From Gamsiella multidivaricata (taxonomy: Eukaryota; Mortierellomycota; Mortierellomycetes; Mortierellales; Mortierellaceae), in the NCBI RefSeq assembly GCF_025024155.1, contig NW_026251754.1:248001-312000 (forward strand): a DNA stretch of 64,000 bases, written 5' to 3'. Shown in pieces: positions 43,041 through 54,342 of this stretch. A model generated the notes under the pieces. That model saw only the letters and a list, made by a program, of their open reading frames with translations, made no database searches and was not told the origin of the DNA. The stretch's first letter is position 1. Every line of letters begins with the position of its first letter. Both the position numbers and the translations under genes were made by a program.

Positions 43041-46000
43041 TCACTTCCAAAACCGCCCACCTGCACCCACAGAATCATCCTCATACCCTTCCTCGCCCTC
43101 TCCTCCACCTGCCCCTGATGCACCGCCAAGTCTCTTGCCTCTCTTAGCTCCATCCCAATCGACCTTTGGCCACTTCTCTCGCAACTGCCTCTGCAGCCGC
43201 TTGATCGGTCCAGCTCCCCACTGTACGTTCTCCAGTGCTTCCGTCACAAGGCTCACAGTCAGATGCGACGGCGGCTTCTCAACCGTCTCCATCATCTCGT
43301 CCCACACTTCCACCATCTTGCGCTGTCGATGGTGTCGTCCCAGCATCGCAAAATACAGCTGGTAGTTCACATCCGATAGCAGTCGAGTCTTTACGCCTCC
43401 TTCGCCTGGCGCAAAATGCTTTCGGGGCATCGTCTCCGAGCCAAGTAATTCAAGCTGTCGATCCCGGCCAGCTTCACTCTTGTCTTCATCATCGTCGCCA
43501 TTGTCACTGCCGTGGCCGTGATCGAGAACACGGTCCGGCATCTCATCGGGAGCACTACCATCAGGAGCAGTATGACCGCTAAATCCATATCTTTGATGGT
43601 TGAAATACCCGTCCATGAGTTCAATCCCTCGATCCACCAGCTCCGTCGCCGTAGTGCCAGACGCACAGGCGCCCAACACAATCGATAGCGTAAATTCATT
43701 TGGCCGGATCTTCCTACCCCATTCGCCTGCATCGATTTCCCGATACAACTCATACACCCTCTCCGGCTGATTATGCTGCCGATTCGCCCTCATCAGCTCA
43801 TGCAATACTCCCAGATCAATCATCTCGCCCGTTATACGCTGTCGTCGCGGCAATCTCGGCATCTTTTCCAGGATCGGCAGCCCTTGCTCGCGCCTGCGCT
43901 TGTTCCTGACCACGAACCCAACCTGATACTGTATCCTCTCCTTCTCGATCGCCCTCTGCGCAATCATCCCTTCCTGCGTATACCGCTCCGCCGTCTTCAG
44001 ATGCCCGGTCCGTCCCCAGCCCTTGACAAAACTCGCGCGCACCCGACAATCCTTCACGATCCTAGCCGCCTCCATATCCTTCCACAACTGCTTCGCTAGA
44101 TCCATGTCCATATGCTCCGCACACGCCTCGAGCATGATCCGGTACGTCACATAATTCGGCTTGGCCTTCTCGGACGAATGCATCTCCCTGTATAGGTAGA
44201 TCATCCCCGGCAACGGCGACGGCAACGTCGAGAGGTACTGCATCATGATCGTGTACAACTGTGTATCGACCTGCTTCGAATCCCTCGTCATCACTGTGAA
44301 CAGCTCCAAAACCTTCGACACCTCCTCCTTGACGTACTCCTGAGTCAGCTGCTGCCCATGTCCTCTTCGCGCATGCGTCTGGTTAATCAGCGCCATGAGC
44401 ACATTCGAGTTGTCGACCACATCCCGCTCCCTCAGCAACTTCTCCACCTCCTTCTTTGCCATCTGCGTTGTCGCCGTCGCCATCGTCGATCTTACAGGCC
44501 GCTGCTCCGAATGGACCAACGTGCCCGCCCGACCGAGCTGTCCCAGTATCTCAAGCGCGCCCTCGAAATCTCCACGCTTCGCGCAAGCATACAGCAGGAT
44601 GGCCTTCATCCGTTCCGAAATCGTCAAGTTCCATTCCTCATGCATCCTCCGAATATACCGTGAGCAAGCCTCCAAGTCACCCGATCGTGCCGCACACAGG
44701 ATTGCGGCCTTCATGGTCTCCTCCCGTGGAACGAGATCATTCGCGAGCATGTCCTCGATAATCCTGTTGGCGCGAGATTCGTTTCCGGAGATATGACTGA
44801 GCGCAAAGAGGAGGTAATCGTACACGGCTACCTCGCGTTTCCAAAAGATATTGTCGGCGTTCATCTTTGACACGATCGCGAGCGTGTCCTTGTAACCGTC
44901 CTTTCCAAGCATCGCGTAGTATTCCAGTAATGCCTGTCCAATAGCGGACACGCCAAAATAAAACAAGAGTCAATATCCATTTCATCAAGCTGCATTTCAA
45001 GATGTGCACCACGGAAACAAAAAGATAAAACATACAAGGTGCATGTCGACGGTCGTCTTGATCCCGAATTGTGTGGGTATGGTGTCGAGCATGGATCGGA
45101 TCAAAAACGTGTGACTGAACACCAGGCGTTTCATCAGCCTTGCCAGCCACGTCGCCAACTCCTTCTCCAACATCGTGCTCTTCAATTTGAACGCAGACTC
45201 TGTCTCAAGAGTCGTTACTCCCAATTTTGCTGTTGCTGTTGTTTTTGCTGCTGTCTTTACTGTCGGTCCCATCTCCACTTCCTGTGGTCCACAGCCAATT
45301 CTACTCTCCTGGTCCTCTGCACTGCTGCTGCCGCTGCCGACGATATTAGTGATGGTGTGGGTGATGCCGGCAGTAGTATCGGAACTGGTGCTGGTGCTGG
45401 TGCTGGTGGTTCTGGACTCGCTCATGATCCAAAACCTCCTTGCATTTGCCCAATCCTCCAGGACCGCCAATGCTTCCCTCCAATCCTTCAATTTCGTGTC
45501 CGACTTCCTCGCATACGAGTACTGGACCATGGCCCGACTCCTCCCCAGAGCATCCACAAGTGTCGCCAGATACTCCGCATCCTCGGTCTCCTTCAACGTC
45601 CTCTTGGCCACATCCTTCAACACACCCTGTCGATGCCATTCTTGCCAGTCGAGTCGTTTCTGAAATACGTGCGCCAACGGCTGCTGTTGCTGTGATTGTG
45701 CGGTGGTGGTGCTGTTGCTATCGAGTATCTCGAGCCGTGTGCGATGGAAGAGTTGGACGAGTCGTAATTGGTACCGGAAAAAGACTGGGACTTGATCGGA
45801 GGGCAAGGTCCGGTGGCGGAGGTGGAGGTATAAAGGGAGAGCAGATTTGAGGTCTTGGGACTGTAAGGACTGGTGGAGTTGGGTCATGATGGTCTTGGTC
45901 GTTCGAGAGGGGCGGCGTTTTTGCTGTGGCGGTTGTGGTAAGGGACTTCCAGCAGGAGATTCGATGGTGTTGCCGCCATGGTGCTTGAGTATGGGCTGTG

Positions 46001-46310
46001 CAATAGTATTAGTATTAGTAGTAAAAAGCCGCTGTTGTGGGTGGCGGTGGTGCTGATGATGGTGCCTCCTGAGAGTTGCTGTCGATCGTGCAGTTGGTGA
46101 AGAACATGATAACGGTCTTGATAGATATTCCTGGGATGAAAGGTGCTTGGAGAGTGCGGATCGCGCGTATGCACGCTGGAAGCACTGGTGCCAGAAGTCG
46201 TCTTGATGTTGCGGCGCAAGAGTCGGGGTGGGTATCCGAGGAGGGCAAGGGGGGCGGTGGTTGCTGTGGAGAGTAGTGGTCAGCACGCGCCTGAACGCGG
46301 TTGCTCTCAT
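43041..46310 (-). CDS. Pentatricopeptide-repeat (PPR) protein, probably mitochondrial
   Basis: RNA-binding helical-repeat protein for organelle RNA metabolism. Exons 45036-46310 and 43041-44933 give 1055 residues. The N-terminus (MRATAFRRVLTTTLHSNHRP) is Arg/Thr-rich without acids, as in mitochondrial targeting sequences. The first 330 residues include Gln/His- and Ser/Thr-rich spacers. Helical-hairpin repeats are clear in exon 2: MKAAILCAARSGDLEACSRY, MKAILLYACAKRGDFEGALE, YRIMLEACAEHMDMDLAKQL and RPNEFTLSIVLGACASG-like segments. The C-terminus is basic and Gly-rich. The donor GTATGT and acceptor GGACAG are canonical. It is divergent from Spc24. Which yeast or animal PPR protein it corresponds to cannot be told. 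Confidence 0.82.
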
Positions 46311-46875
46311 TGCTTGATGGCGCGAGGATCCCTGGGCTCTTTCCTCAGAGGTACGATCGCCACCAAGGGAAGGGAGAGAGAGAAAGAGAAAGAGGAAAAG
46401 CCGACGAGGAGGTGTAGGGAGGAAAAGGAGCTGGATGGGGAGGTGGTATAGGAGGAGGAATCTGATCAGTCAAGGAGGGATGCCAGGGACAATGAAGACA
46501 CGAAGTAGTGGCTTGTGAGGAAACAAAAAAAAACGAAGAGGATCAGGGGCAGGGGATGGTTCTTTGGCGGGAAGTAATAGAGAAAAAAGGAATCCAGCCT
46601 GGAGAGCTGATCCCTCACACCTTTATTCCCTTTTTTCACACCCACATCGCCTCCTCCCTATACGCGTTTATTGACATCCTTTCTTCTGCATCCTTGCTCC
46701 TCCCTCCTCCTTCTTCCATTCCGTCCTCATCCTCCCTGCTTTCGCATCCTTTTTTGCTTAGCCCATCCTTCTTACGCGCTTCGTGTCCATACCCTATTTA
46801 TTGTTCATATACCCCCCCTCAACTTAGCTCAACTCAACTCAGCTCAGCTCTCGCCTCTCAAACGACCCACATCGC
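46311..46875. promoter_or_regulatory. Divergent promoter region (PPR / SPC24)
   Basis: 565 bp between two divergent ATGs; purine-rich on the left, strongly CT-rich (plus strand) from 46640, with an ACTCAACTCAGCTCAGCTC run just before the SPC24 start. Role inferred. Confidence 0.45.
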
Positions 46876-47774
46876 ATGCAGCAACAATCAGGTCCCGTCC
46901 TGGACGACGACCTTGTCGAGCTGATCCAGGATGTCGCATCCCAGTTCTCTCAAAAGTCAACTTCAGACGCACAGAGCTTTGAGAAAACAATACACCACAT
47001 CCGCGAGACCGAGACACTCCGTCGCGAGATGCTCCAAGACGCGCGCTCTCTTCTTCAAAGTAACGTATTGTTTTCTACCGTCTTTTTTTTTTTTTTTTTT
47101 TTTCTCTTGGGGTGACCCAAGTGTCAATAGGAAAAACAACAAGTGCTTATGATCCTAACCCAATTACTGCTGGTGGTTATATTTTTTTTTTGTGTGTGTG
47201 TGTAAACGTTGTAGAGATGTCAAGGAACCTACAGCTGTCCCGGTCCAAGGGCCAGCGCGAACATGTCGATCCCGAGAGTCTGAACCACGACGAATGGATG
47301 GTGAAAATGGACCAAAAGAAATTCTCCGTCGCCAAATCGATCCAGAATCTCGATCAGAATATCGCCTCTCTCGAGGCAGAAGTCCACCAGCTCCGGATGT
47401 ATTCTCTCGAACTCGACTACAAATCTCCCGGAACCAGTACGAACAATGGAAGGAATCATACCTCCGCCACAGCAGCAGCAGCAGCAGGAGGACTAGGGAG
47501 TGACAAGAACTCATCAAGGACAGGAGGAGCAGAAGGCGATATTGACGGGATGCTGGATGAGGATGATGTTCTTGATGACACGGTCCATGCGATGGCAGTG
47601 CTGCGGCTGCAGTTGTACAGAGGATTGGGGATCGAGATGCTCGAGAATGAGCTGGGCGTTTACTCGAGGGCGAGGATCCGGTCCCAGAACAGGAACGAGG
47701 TCCATCTTGTCAAGTTTGATAAACAGCTCTCACCCTTCTTTGAGACGAACCTCATCTGGGACTTTGCTTCCTAG
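46876..47774 (+). CDS. SPC24: Kinetochore protein Spc24 (Ndc80 complex)
   Basis: Subunit of the Ndc80 complex that pairs with Spc25 and links microtubules to the inner kinetochore. Exons 46876-47059 and 47215-47774 give 247 residues. The N-terminal two thirds are a coiled coil (SFEKTIHHIRETETLRREML, NLDQNIASLEAEVHQLRM). A Gly/Ala/Ser-rich loop (about residues 150-190) precedes the globular domain, which carries the family blocks AVLRLQLYRGLGIE, VHLVKFDKQLSPFF and NLIWDFA. The intron has a GTAACG donor and contains an 18-19-base T run (about 47085-47103) and a GT-repeat; the A|AG codon split restores frame. Converges on the 2H phosphoesterase gene (188-bp gap). Confidence 0.87.
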
Positions 47775-47961
47775 AAAGCGAAAACGGACGTGGAGGACCC
47801 ATGTATATCATATATATTGTATACCAAGCAACAATCTATCTATTGCAGGGATGAATAAGAACGAACTTGTAATAATTCTACCTGATTTTTTCTTGCATAC
47901 TGCGTCTTCGTTAAAAACGCGTCCGTCGTATATTATTATTACTATTATGTTCTTTCTTTCT

Positions 47962-48769
47962 TTACCTGGCAACCATCTTATGGATACACGCGTTCTTGCC
48001 CTTGAACACCCCATCCTCCACAAACAAATTCCGGCGCCGGAATCCCAACGTAATATGCAGCAAAAAGTTGTTTGGATCAAACAACGCAGGATTACCACCC
48101 TTCCTCACGAACAGCCCGAACACCTCCTCGCGATACGCGACAACCTCTCGATAGTTCTTCAGGATGATCTGGACCGCCTGCTGAAAGACTTTGTCGGGTT
48201 CCGACACCGCCTGCACCCGACCCAGACATTCGATCCCGAACCTCGCACGCTGGAGTCGGTTGTCGGCCGTGGCCAGGGCGTTGAGTTCCTCGATCGTCAC
48301 GCCGGCGGGGTGGAGGATATTGTCGTATTCTGGAGGGAGGATCACGGTGATGTGGGACTCACCCCGCGAGAGGAGTGTGCCGTTCGAGAGCGAGGCTGTG
48401 GAGTTGACGAGGTTGAAGATCGGTTGGATGTATTGGTAGTCCACGTTCAGACCCACCCAATTCGTGAACAAGGCCGTGCCCTTTTTGGAGAGAATGAACA
48501 TAGTTGTTAATTGGGATAAACAGCCGTTTGGAAAACTTGATAACAAGCGCAAACATCTATTTAGAAGAGACCATATCCTCTGTTGTTGTTGCGTTTGACT
48601 TTACATTGTGGGGGATGAAGGGTAAATTGGCGGTGTTGAAGACCTTCTTGTCGATGATAATGGCATCCTTCTTCTTGCTATTTCGGTGATGCTTCTTGTG
48701 GTGAGAACCAGCCACAGCAGTCGAAACGACCAGGGCCAACATGACCATCATCGATGCAGCAATACGCAT
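47962..48769 (-). CDS. Secreted 2H-phosphoesterase-like protein (SAKRRP type)
   Basis: Resembles the Swiss-Army-Knife RNA-repair-like 2H phosphoesterases. Exons 48572-48769 and 47962-48480 give 238 residues. The N-terminus MRIAASMMVMLALVVSTAVAG is a signal peptide, followed by a basic KKHHRNSKKK patch. The two catalytic H-x-T motifs are present: ESHITVILPPE and LLHITLGFRR, spaced about 110 residues as expected for a 2H fold. Other conserved parts are NWVGLNVDYQYIQPIFNLVN and HPAGVTIEELN. The intron model (donor GTCTCT after GAGGATATG, acceptor AAAAAG) keeps frame, though the donor is weak. 2H enzymes cleave or form 2',3'-cyclic or 2'-5' phosphodiester bonds; why one is secreted is unknown. 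Confidence 0.75.
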
Positions 48770-49765
48770 TTTTCTTTTCTCGACAAGGGAAGTGGGAAAG
48801 CGGTAAGTGCAAAAAAAAAGGTGAGAAGGGTATAGGGTATAGAAGGTGGAACAATAAACACGATCGACAGAGCAAAGAAAAAGAAAAAGAGGCAATACTT
48901 TTTTTATAGTACCGAAAATGATCGAGCAGTGAGTGGAAGAACTGTAGTGCATGCATGTACAGATGAGCCAATTCCTCCTAGGTTCATAAGACGAGGCCTA
49001 GGTCCGACAAGAAAGGAAACAAAGAAAAAAAAACGACAGGCGCAGGAATGCCAATGGGGTCTTCTTTTTGCTGAGGAAAAAGACACAATTTAAAAAAGGA
49101 GCAGTTGCGCAACCTACATGCAAGGGACCAATGTACACATATCATATACACTAACTGTAGTCGAGCAAGTCCAGCTGGAACTGGCTTCTATATGTTCGCA
49201 TATCCACAGTTGAGAGCACATTTTCCCGTACCATTGCCTGCTTTGCCAAATACAAACAAGCGATCGTAGAACCCCATGATGAGAAAAAGTTGTCTGGAGG
49301 ATCTGTCGAGGGAGTGAGAGAACACAACAGAGCGAGCGACGAAGTTGTAGTGCCATGTCCCGGCCATGGTTGCTTCGCCCATATTTGGCAATTTGTGTGC
49401 GCCTGCCTACTAGAGCCGGAATGCTGGAATGTGATCCCCCGACCTGCCTTCAGCCAATCACCATCCACAAACACACCACCCATGGTTCTCTTTCGTGGGA
49501 ACAACAACAAGCGGCAAATCCTCCCTCTTTCTCCCTTCGCTCTACAAAGACTCTTGTTCTTTTTTCATAACTTTACTTTTCTGTCGGTTCTGTTAAGTCG
49601 TATTAATATATATTAGTTCTCATTAAGATATAAAGTCGTTTCTACTATTTACATTAGGGTACAAGAAGATGAGGAAAATAAAAATAAAAAAGATATCCAT
49701 ATATACACTATAAAGTTCGCGCTCGCGCTTTTTCTTTGTTTCTTGTTTTTGCTCGTTCTCTGTCG
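48770..49765. other. Intergenic region, no gene seen
   Basis: About 1 kb between two minus-strand genes. It holds the promoter of the 2H phosphoesterase gene (AT-rich and A-rich near 48800-48900) and the 3' region of the membrane protein. Short open stretches at 49114-49570 overlap each other on both strands without recognisable similarity. Confidence 0.45.
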
Positions 49766-51475
49766 TTAAATCTTCTTCGTCGTCAACCGCTGCATCAACA
49801 TCTCCAGCTGATGCTGGTGTTCTACCCGCAGTCGCTCCAGAGTCTGCTGCTGTAGCTCATACTGCCGCTCATGTTCCGCCTTAATCTCCGCGATCTGTCG
49901 CTCCAGCCTCATCTGTAGCTCCTCATCATCTTGTACATACATCCCATTGCGCTTGGAGACATGTCTCCGGCCGCGGGACAGGGCTTTTGAGGGCGTTCTT
50001 GGGATGGTTGTCGGTGATTGGAATTTTGTGGATGGCAATAGTGCTGTTGCTGACGATGATGATGATGACGACGATGCCGATACTGATGGTGGCGGTGGTG
50101 AGGAATAAGAAGATACTGGTGGTGGATAATAAGGTGGTGATAGTAATGCAAAAGACGGAGATGCCAGTGTTGAAGAAGATGATGATGAATATGATGCTGG
50201 TGGGACGTATGGTGATTTTGATGTCGATGTTGATGCTGGGTTTGTTGCTGTGTTAGAGGATGACAGTAGTGTCGAATGCGATGACGGATAAGCTGATGGA
50301 CGTGGTCCTCGACGATTCCGCCTGTTGGTCCTGTGCCCATATGACGCTAATATCACATCCACCGGCTCCTCTCCCTGCTGCTTCTGCGAATCCCTCTGCT
50401 TCTGTCGCTGTGAAGGCTGAACAATTGAAGTCACCGCCGCCGAGGTAGTCGTTGGTGGTGCCACATACGGCTGGGAATCTGTCTCTGATGAAGGGGTATA
50501 CACCAGACACTGGGGATTACGGCGGACGCGCTGCTGAGGTTGAGTCGTAGGAGAAGCCTTTGGGTTGATGTAATCCAGCGACGATGCCCGTCGGTTGATA
50601 TAATCCAAAGCGCTGATCATACTCTCCCGAGGGTAGCTGCCGCTGTCGTCTGCCTCGGGGGACCGTTCGGCTGATCGCCCGGCGGATGCGGACTTTTTGG
50701 AGGAACTGTTGTCGCTTAGCTCGATATCATTGCTGTCAGGAACGCTGAGGTCGAGCGGACGGACGACTGTGCGTGGGGGTAACCATGGTGGTTGTCTTGT
50801 TGGTGGCGATGTTGAAGATGAAGATGAAGAGGCGTGGGCTGAATAGTGGTTGGAATAGTCGATAACTGCGTGCGGAGATCGGGCAAAAATTAAAGGGCCT
50901 GTAATGCCCTTCTCATCCATGATATCCTGCTGCTGCTCCTTCGACGGCTGTTGCGGTGGTGGGTTGAATTGTTGTTTGTTCCAGGGTGCAGTCTGTGTCT
51001 TATGAAGGTCGGTCGTATGGTACTCGACTTTGAAAGGTTTGACTTGATGAAGTGCGCTCTCGTTGAGGTTGTCGGCTGGGTCCATCTCGGTATCGGTCAG
51101 TCCTTTTTTGGAGGCATTGTAGCGTCTGTAGAAGAAAAGGCCGGCGACAACGAGTACGACAACGACCGCACAGAGAACACCTCCAACGAGAGCTGCAGTG
51201 TTGTGTTTAATCGGCGAAGGAGTAGGGTTGTTGAAGAATGGTACTGAATTGGAATTTGGAGGGTTGACTTGGGTGGGAAAAGTGTTATTCGCTGGGCGGG
51301 ACGCAGCCACGGTCATGGTACTGATAGATGTTGGAGCAGGTGTGCCCCGAACTGTAGTGGATGCCTGAACTCCTGAAAAGCCAGCTGTCAGGCCATCTAT
51401 ACCGGTGGTGGCGGTGGCGGTGGTGGGTTGTGTATTGGGAAGCAAGCCCGTAATCACCACTGTGGTCACGGACAT
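49766..51475 (-). CDS. Single-pass membrane protein with Ser/Thr/Pro ectodomain and C-terminal coiled coil
   Basis: 569 residues in one exon. Residues 1-90 are Ser/Thr/Pro/Asn-rich, likely O-glycosylated and outside the cell. Residues about 95-115 (ALVGGVLCAVVVVLVVAGLFF) form one transmembrane helix followed by the positive YRRYNASKK anchor. The cytosolic part is Pro/Ser/Gln-rich and disordered, with long Ser runs. The last 50 residues form a coiled coil (LQMRLERQIAEIKAEHERQ). The layout is like fungal wall-stress sensors (Mid2/Wsc-like) but I see no Wsc domain. No signal peptide starts at this ATG, so either the helix acts as a reverse signal anchor or a first exon is missing upstream. Function unknown. 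Confidence 0.65.
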   Translation of the reverse strand: MSVTTVVITGLLPNTQPTTATATTGIDGLTAGFSGVQASTTVRGTPAPTSISTMTVAASRPANNTFPTQVNPPNSNSVPFFNNPTPSPIKHNTAALVGGVLCAVVVVLVVAGLFFYRRYNASKKGLTDTEMDPADNLNESALHQVKPFKVEYHTTDLHKTQTAPWNKQQFNPPPQQPSKEQQQDIMDEKGITGPLIFARSPHAVIDYSNHYSAHASSSSSSTSPPTRQPPWLPPRTVVRPLDLSVPDSNDIELSDNSSSKKSASAGRSAERSPEADDSGSYPRESMISALDYINRRASSLDYINPKASPTTQPQQRVRRNPQCLVYTPSSETDSQPYVAPPTTTSAAVTSIVQPSQRQKQRDSQKQQGEEPVDVILASYGHRTNRRNRRGPRPSAYPSSHSTLLSSSNTATNPASTSTSKSPYVPPASYSSSSSSTLASPSFALLSPPYYPPPVSSYSSPPPPSVSASSSSSSSSATALLPSTKFQSPTTIPRTPSKALSRGRRHVSKRNGMYVQDDEELQMRLERQIAEIKAEHERQYELQQQTLERLRVEHQHQLEMLMQRLTTKKI

Positions 51476-54342
51476 CGCCAGTGAAGAGTATATATGGAGT
51501 CCTGAGAGACAAAGAGGGAATTGTGTGCAGAGGAGGATGTAGCTGGAAATGGAGGGAGAGAGGGAAGTCGGTGCAATGGACCGAAGGATAGGGATGGAGG
51601 AAGAAGGGGGAGGGGGGAGGGGGGAAAGAACAAAAAGGGTGCAAAAGTGGGAAATGACTCGACGGTTGACAAGAAAAGTGCAGGGTATGCAAACATTCGT
51701 CCATCAAGCAAGCATAAACAGTCTGGCGAGTTTGTTGTAAATTTCTTGGCAGCGACAACGACAATAACAACAACAATGAAAAGAGAAGAAAAGAAAAGAA
51801 AAGCGACATGGTCGAATGTGTAATGGGTTTGAGGGGGGATTGGACCCCTGTTTGTGTCGGAACAAACCGAGCAAACAATAGGAAATAATATAAAAATATA
51901 AACCTGGAGGAAGAGGGGAAGGAGACAAACACAGCACAAATCTTTGAATCTTTGAAAATACCGATGGACAGGTGGGATGGGACGGGCATCGCGCTGTATA
52001 TTGCGTGCATGCATAGCCTACAAATAATTTCGACGGAGGGAGAGGCGAAGTTCTTTTATCTCATCCAATGTTACACCAGCTCAAACCTCTTACACTGACA
52101 CCCTGCAATCCTGGCTAAGAGGTCCTACGCACATTTAGATTCCCCATGCGCGCATGCAAGTCCATAGTCCATACCGAACAACGGCAACCCCCTGCGTTTT
52201 CATTACAAGCTTCTGTATTAGCATGACATCTCGTTTATATCCAGTTCCACTCTTTGTTTCAGTTGCTGTCGCCACTGCCGCATTACATGTCCGCGCTTGC
52301 TCCGACTCATTCAAGCTGAAGTCGGAAGCCTCTTTGCTCCAAGAAAAGATCTACATGATATCAAATATCGTGGGAGGAGTAGGAACATCATTAGACAACG
52401 TATCCTTTCGTAGTGCTTTTAAACTGCAGCCCTAAAAATAATCAACCAGTCTGCATAGATCTTCCAAAAAAAAAAAAGCTTACCATTTAACCCGCCACGG
52501 CGAGAGAACCCATGCACTACCAACGGTTACCGAGGCTTCATTGGACCGACATCAAAGAGAAAGAGTAGTCCGTTCACACCGAGTTCATACCCGTGCTGTG
52601 TGCCATGAATTCGTAAATGTGTCAAAAGTCCTTTGCTCACTTTTCACGAAATTACCGTTTTGTTGTCCAACTCAGTCTGTGTACAACACAGCAAGGAGTT
52701 TTTTCTTTATTATTCCACGAATTAGATCGATCCGTAAAAATGGCCTCATACACAGGCGCCTCTTTTTTTTTTTTCTTTTTGAAGATGTCCCCAAACTCGA
52801 GCAAGGGTAATCCAAAGCACCACTGACCTATGTGCCGGACGATTTATATTGTTGTAAACCAAAAGAAGGAATACATCTCTATCTCTTGCTACAATACCAT
52901 TCTTAATCTCATGACTTACCCCTGGCCGCTGCTGTTATCGCGACCTGTTCATGGAGTAACAGACGTCGCTGCTATGCTTCGAGCATCTGTACGGTATATA
53001 TCCCTTGATGAATACCTCTGCGGCCTTCGGTCCACAAGTCTTAGTCGATGCAGATATACAAATCGCCTGCGTAGCTTGTAGTAGTGCTGTTTATTGGCTA
53101 GAGAAAGGCTATGAGTGACGCAGAGTACTTCAGCCACGTTTTTTCCGCAAAAGTAAGTAAGGTAATATGGCAAAGCGAATGCTGTGGTTAATTTCGAAAA
53201 CGACACCACGAGCGTGTCCATTTCCTGCATGAACACATACACTTTTATGCTGCAAGCTGTGTCAGATTCAAATGGTATAGAGAGTAAGAATCGCGCGAAC
53301 GTGGGTCTGGTCCGAATGTCGCACATTGCAGACGATGAGAACCGGTCCGTTCTCCTGTGTTCACCTACTCCCACGTCCTCGCCACAACTTCCAAAAAAAA
53401 AAAAGCATTGGGTGGCTCAGAGTGAGAATAACAGCGTGTCCTGTTGCGCGTAATGGCGCTGGTGAGGCAAGTAGAAGAGTGCGATAATAAGAAGAGTCTC
53501 ACCTGGTCGGGATAGATGTAGTAGAGCTGAAACTTCTGAAGCACACTTTTTGTGCCACCAATTTTGCTGCCCCTGGCCGACAGGCGCTGTTCGGATGCAC
53601 CCTTCCTTCTTTGGATCAGTCCATCTTATATATCCACCTATACGCACCCATCGAATAAATTACATGAGACATTACATGGCAGAGGACGAAAGGGGACGCT
53701 GGCTGAGTTGCTTGCATCCTTGATTGCTCTGCTTTACAGTACACGGCCCTACGCAATTGAACGGCGGGAACCTTGAAACCGAACAATTGAAGATTGTGGG
53801 GAAAGGTGGGGTAATCGTCAGAATATGTATCCGGGGGCATGATATACTTCCGAGGGTACTCGCTCACCCGTTCACTCGAGTTTGGCGGCAAAGTGGACTC
53901 TTTATTTTGAGTTTGCTCCAGGAGAATGAGAGGATCCAAGTGAATCAGTTCCAGTCGCACTCCCGGAAACGACAGTGGGGAGACTTGGAGTCTGCCTCAG
54001 AGTGCACATGTGGATCAGGGCTGTGTCCCCTTGCCTTTGTTCTCCGCACTAAGCTCCAGATTGACCCTGCTTCGATGGGTTCAGTGGCCACTTAATGGAC
54101 CAAGGACGTCCGATACACCCACTTTTTTGTAAAGGGCCCCACTTTTTCGGCCATCTCGGACTAAACCTTACTTCAGCCTTGCACACCTTATTTTCCACTT
54201 CCTACCCCCCCTGGACCATCGTCCTCTTCTCTTCTCACTCCTCTCCACTCGACCACTCTCTTCTTCCCTTCGGCATACCCTCGATTTATTCATCCGCTCA
54301 TTCATTTCTCCATTCATTCCACATTCATCTCACAATTACAGC
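51476..54342. other. Long gene-poor stretch
   Basis: 2.9 kb without a confident gene. TATATA lies close upstream of the membrane protein start (about 51487). 51770-51800 is AG-rich. A weak small frame at 52223-52435 is listed separately. From about 54180 the sequence is CT-rich and probably holds the promoter of the MoaA gene. Confidence 0.45.
52223..52435 (+). CDS. Weak candidate small secreted or membrane peptide (70 codons)
   Basis: Frame MTSRLYPVPLFVSVAVATAA, hydrophobic as a signal peptide or anchor (residues 5-22), followed by a hydrophilic part with a possible short helix (KLKSEASLLQEKIYMI). No family, no homolog in the window, and no extra evidence of expression. Confidence 0.2.
   Translation: MTSRLYPVPLFVSVAVATAALHVRACSDSFKLKSEASLLQEKIYMISNIVGGVGTSLDNVSFRSAFKLQP

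Noticed and set aside
43135..45695. Several plus-strand frames of 70-220 codons opposite the PPR gene
   Set aside because: They are antisense to well-supported PPR coding sequence and show its reversed low-complexity bias.
53184..53453. 89-codon plus-strand frame in the gene-poor stretch
   Set aside because: No promoter-like or splice context and no recognisable similarity; composition is not gene-like.
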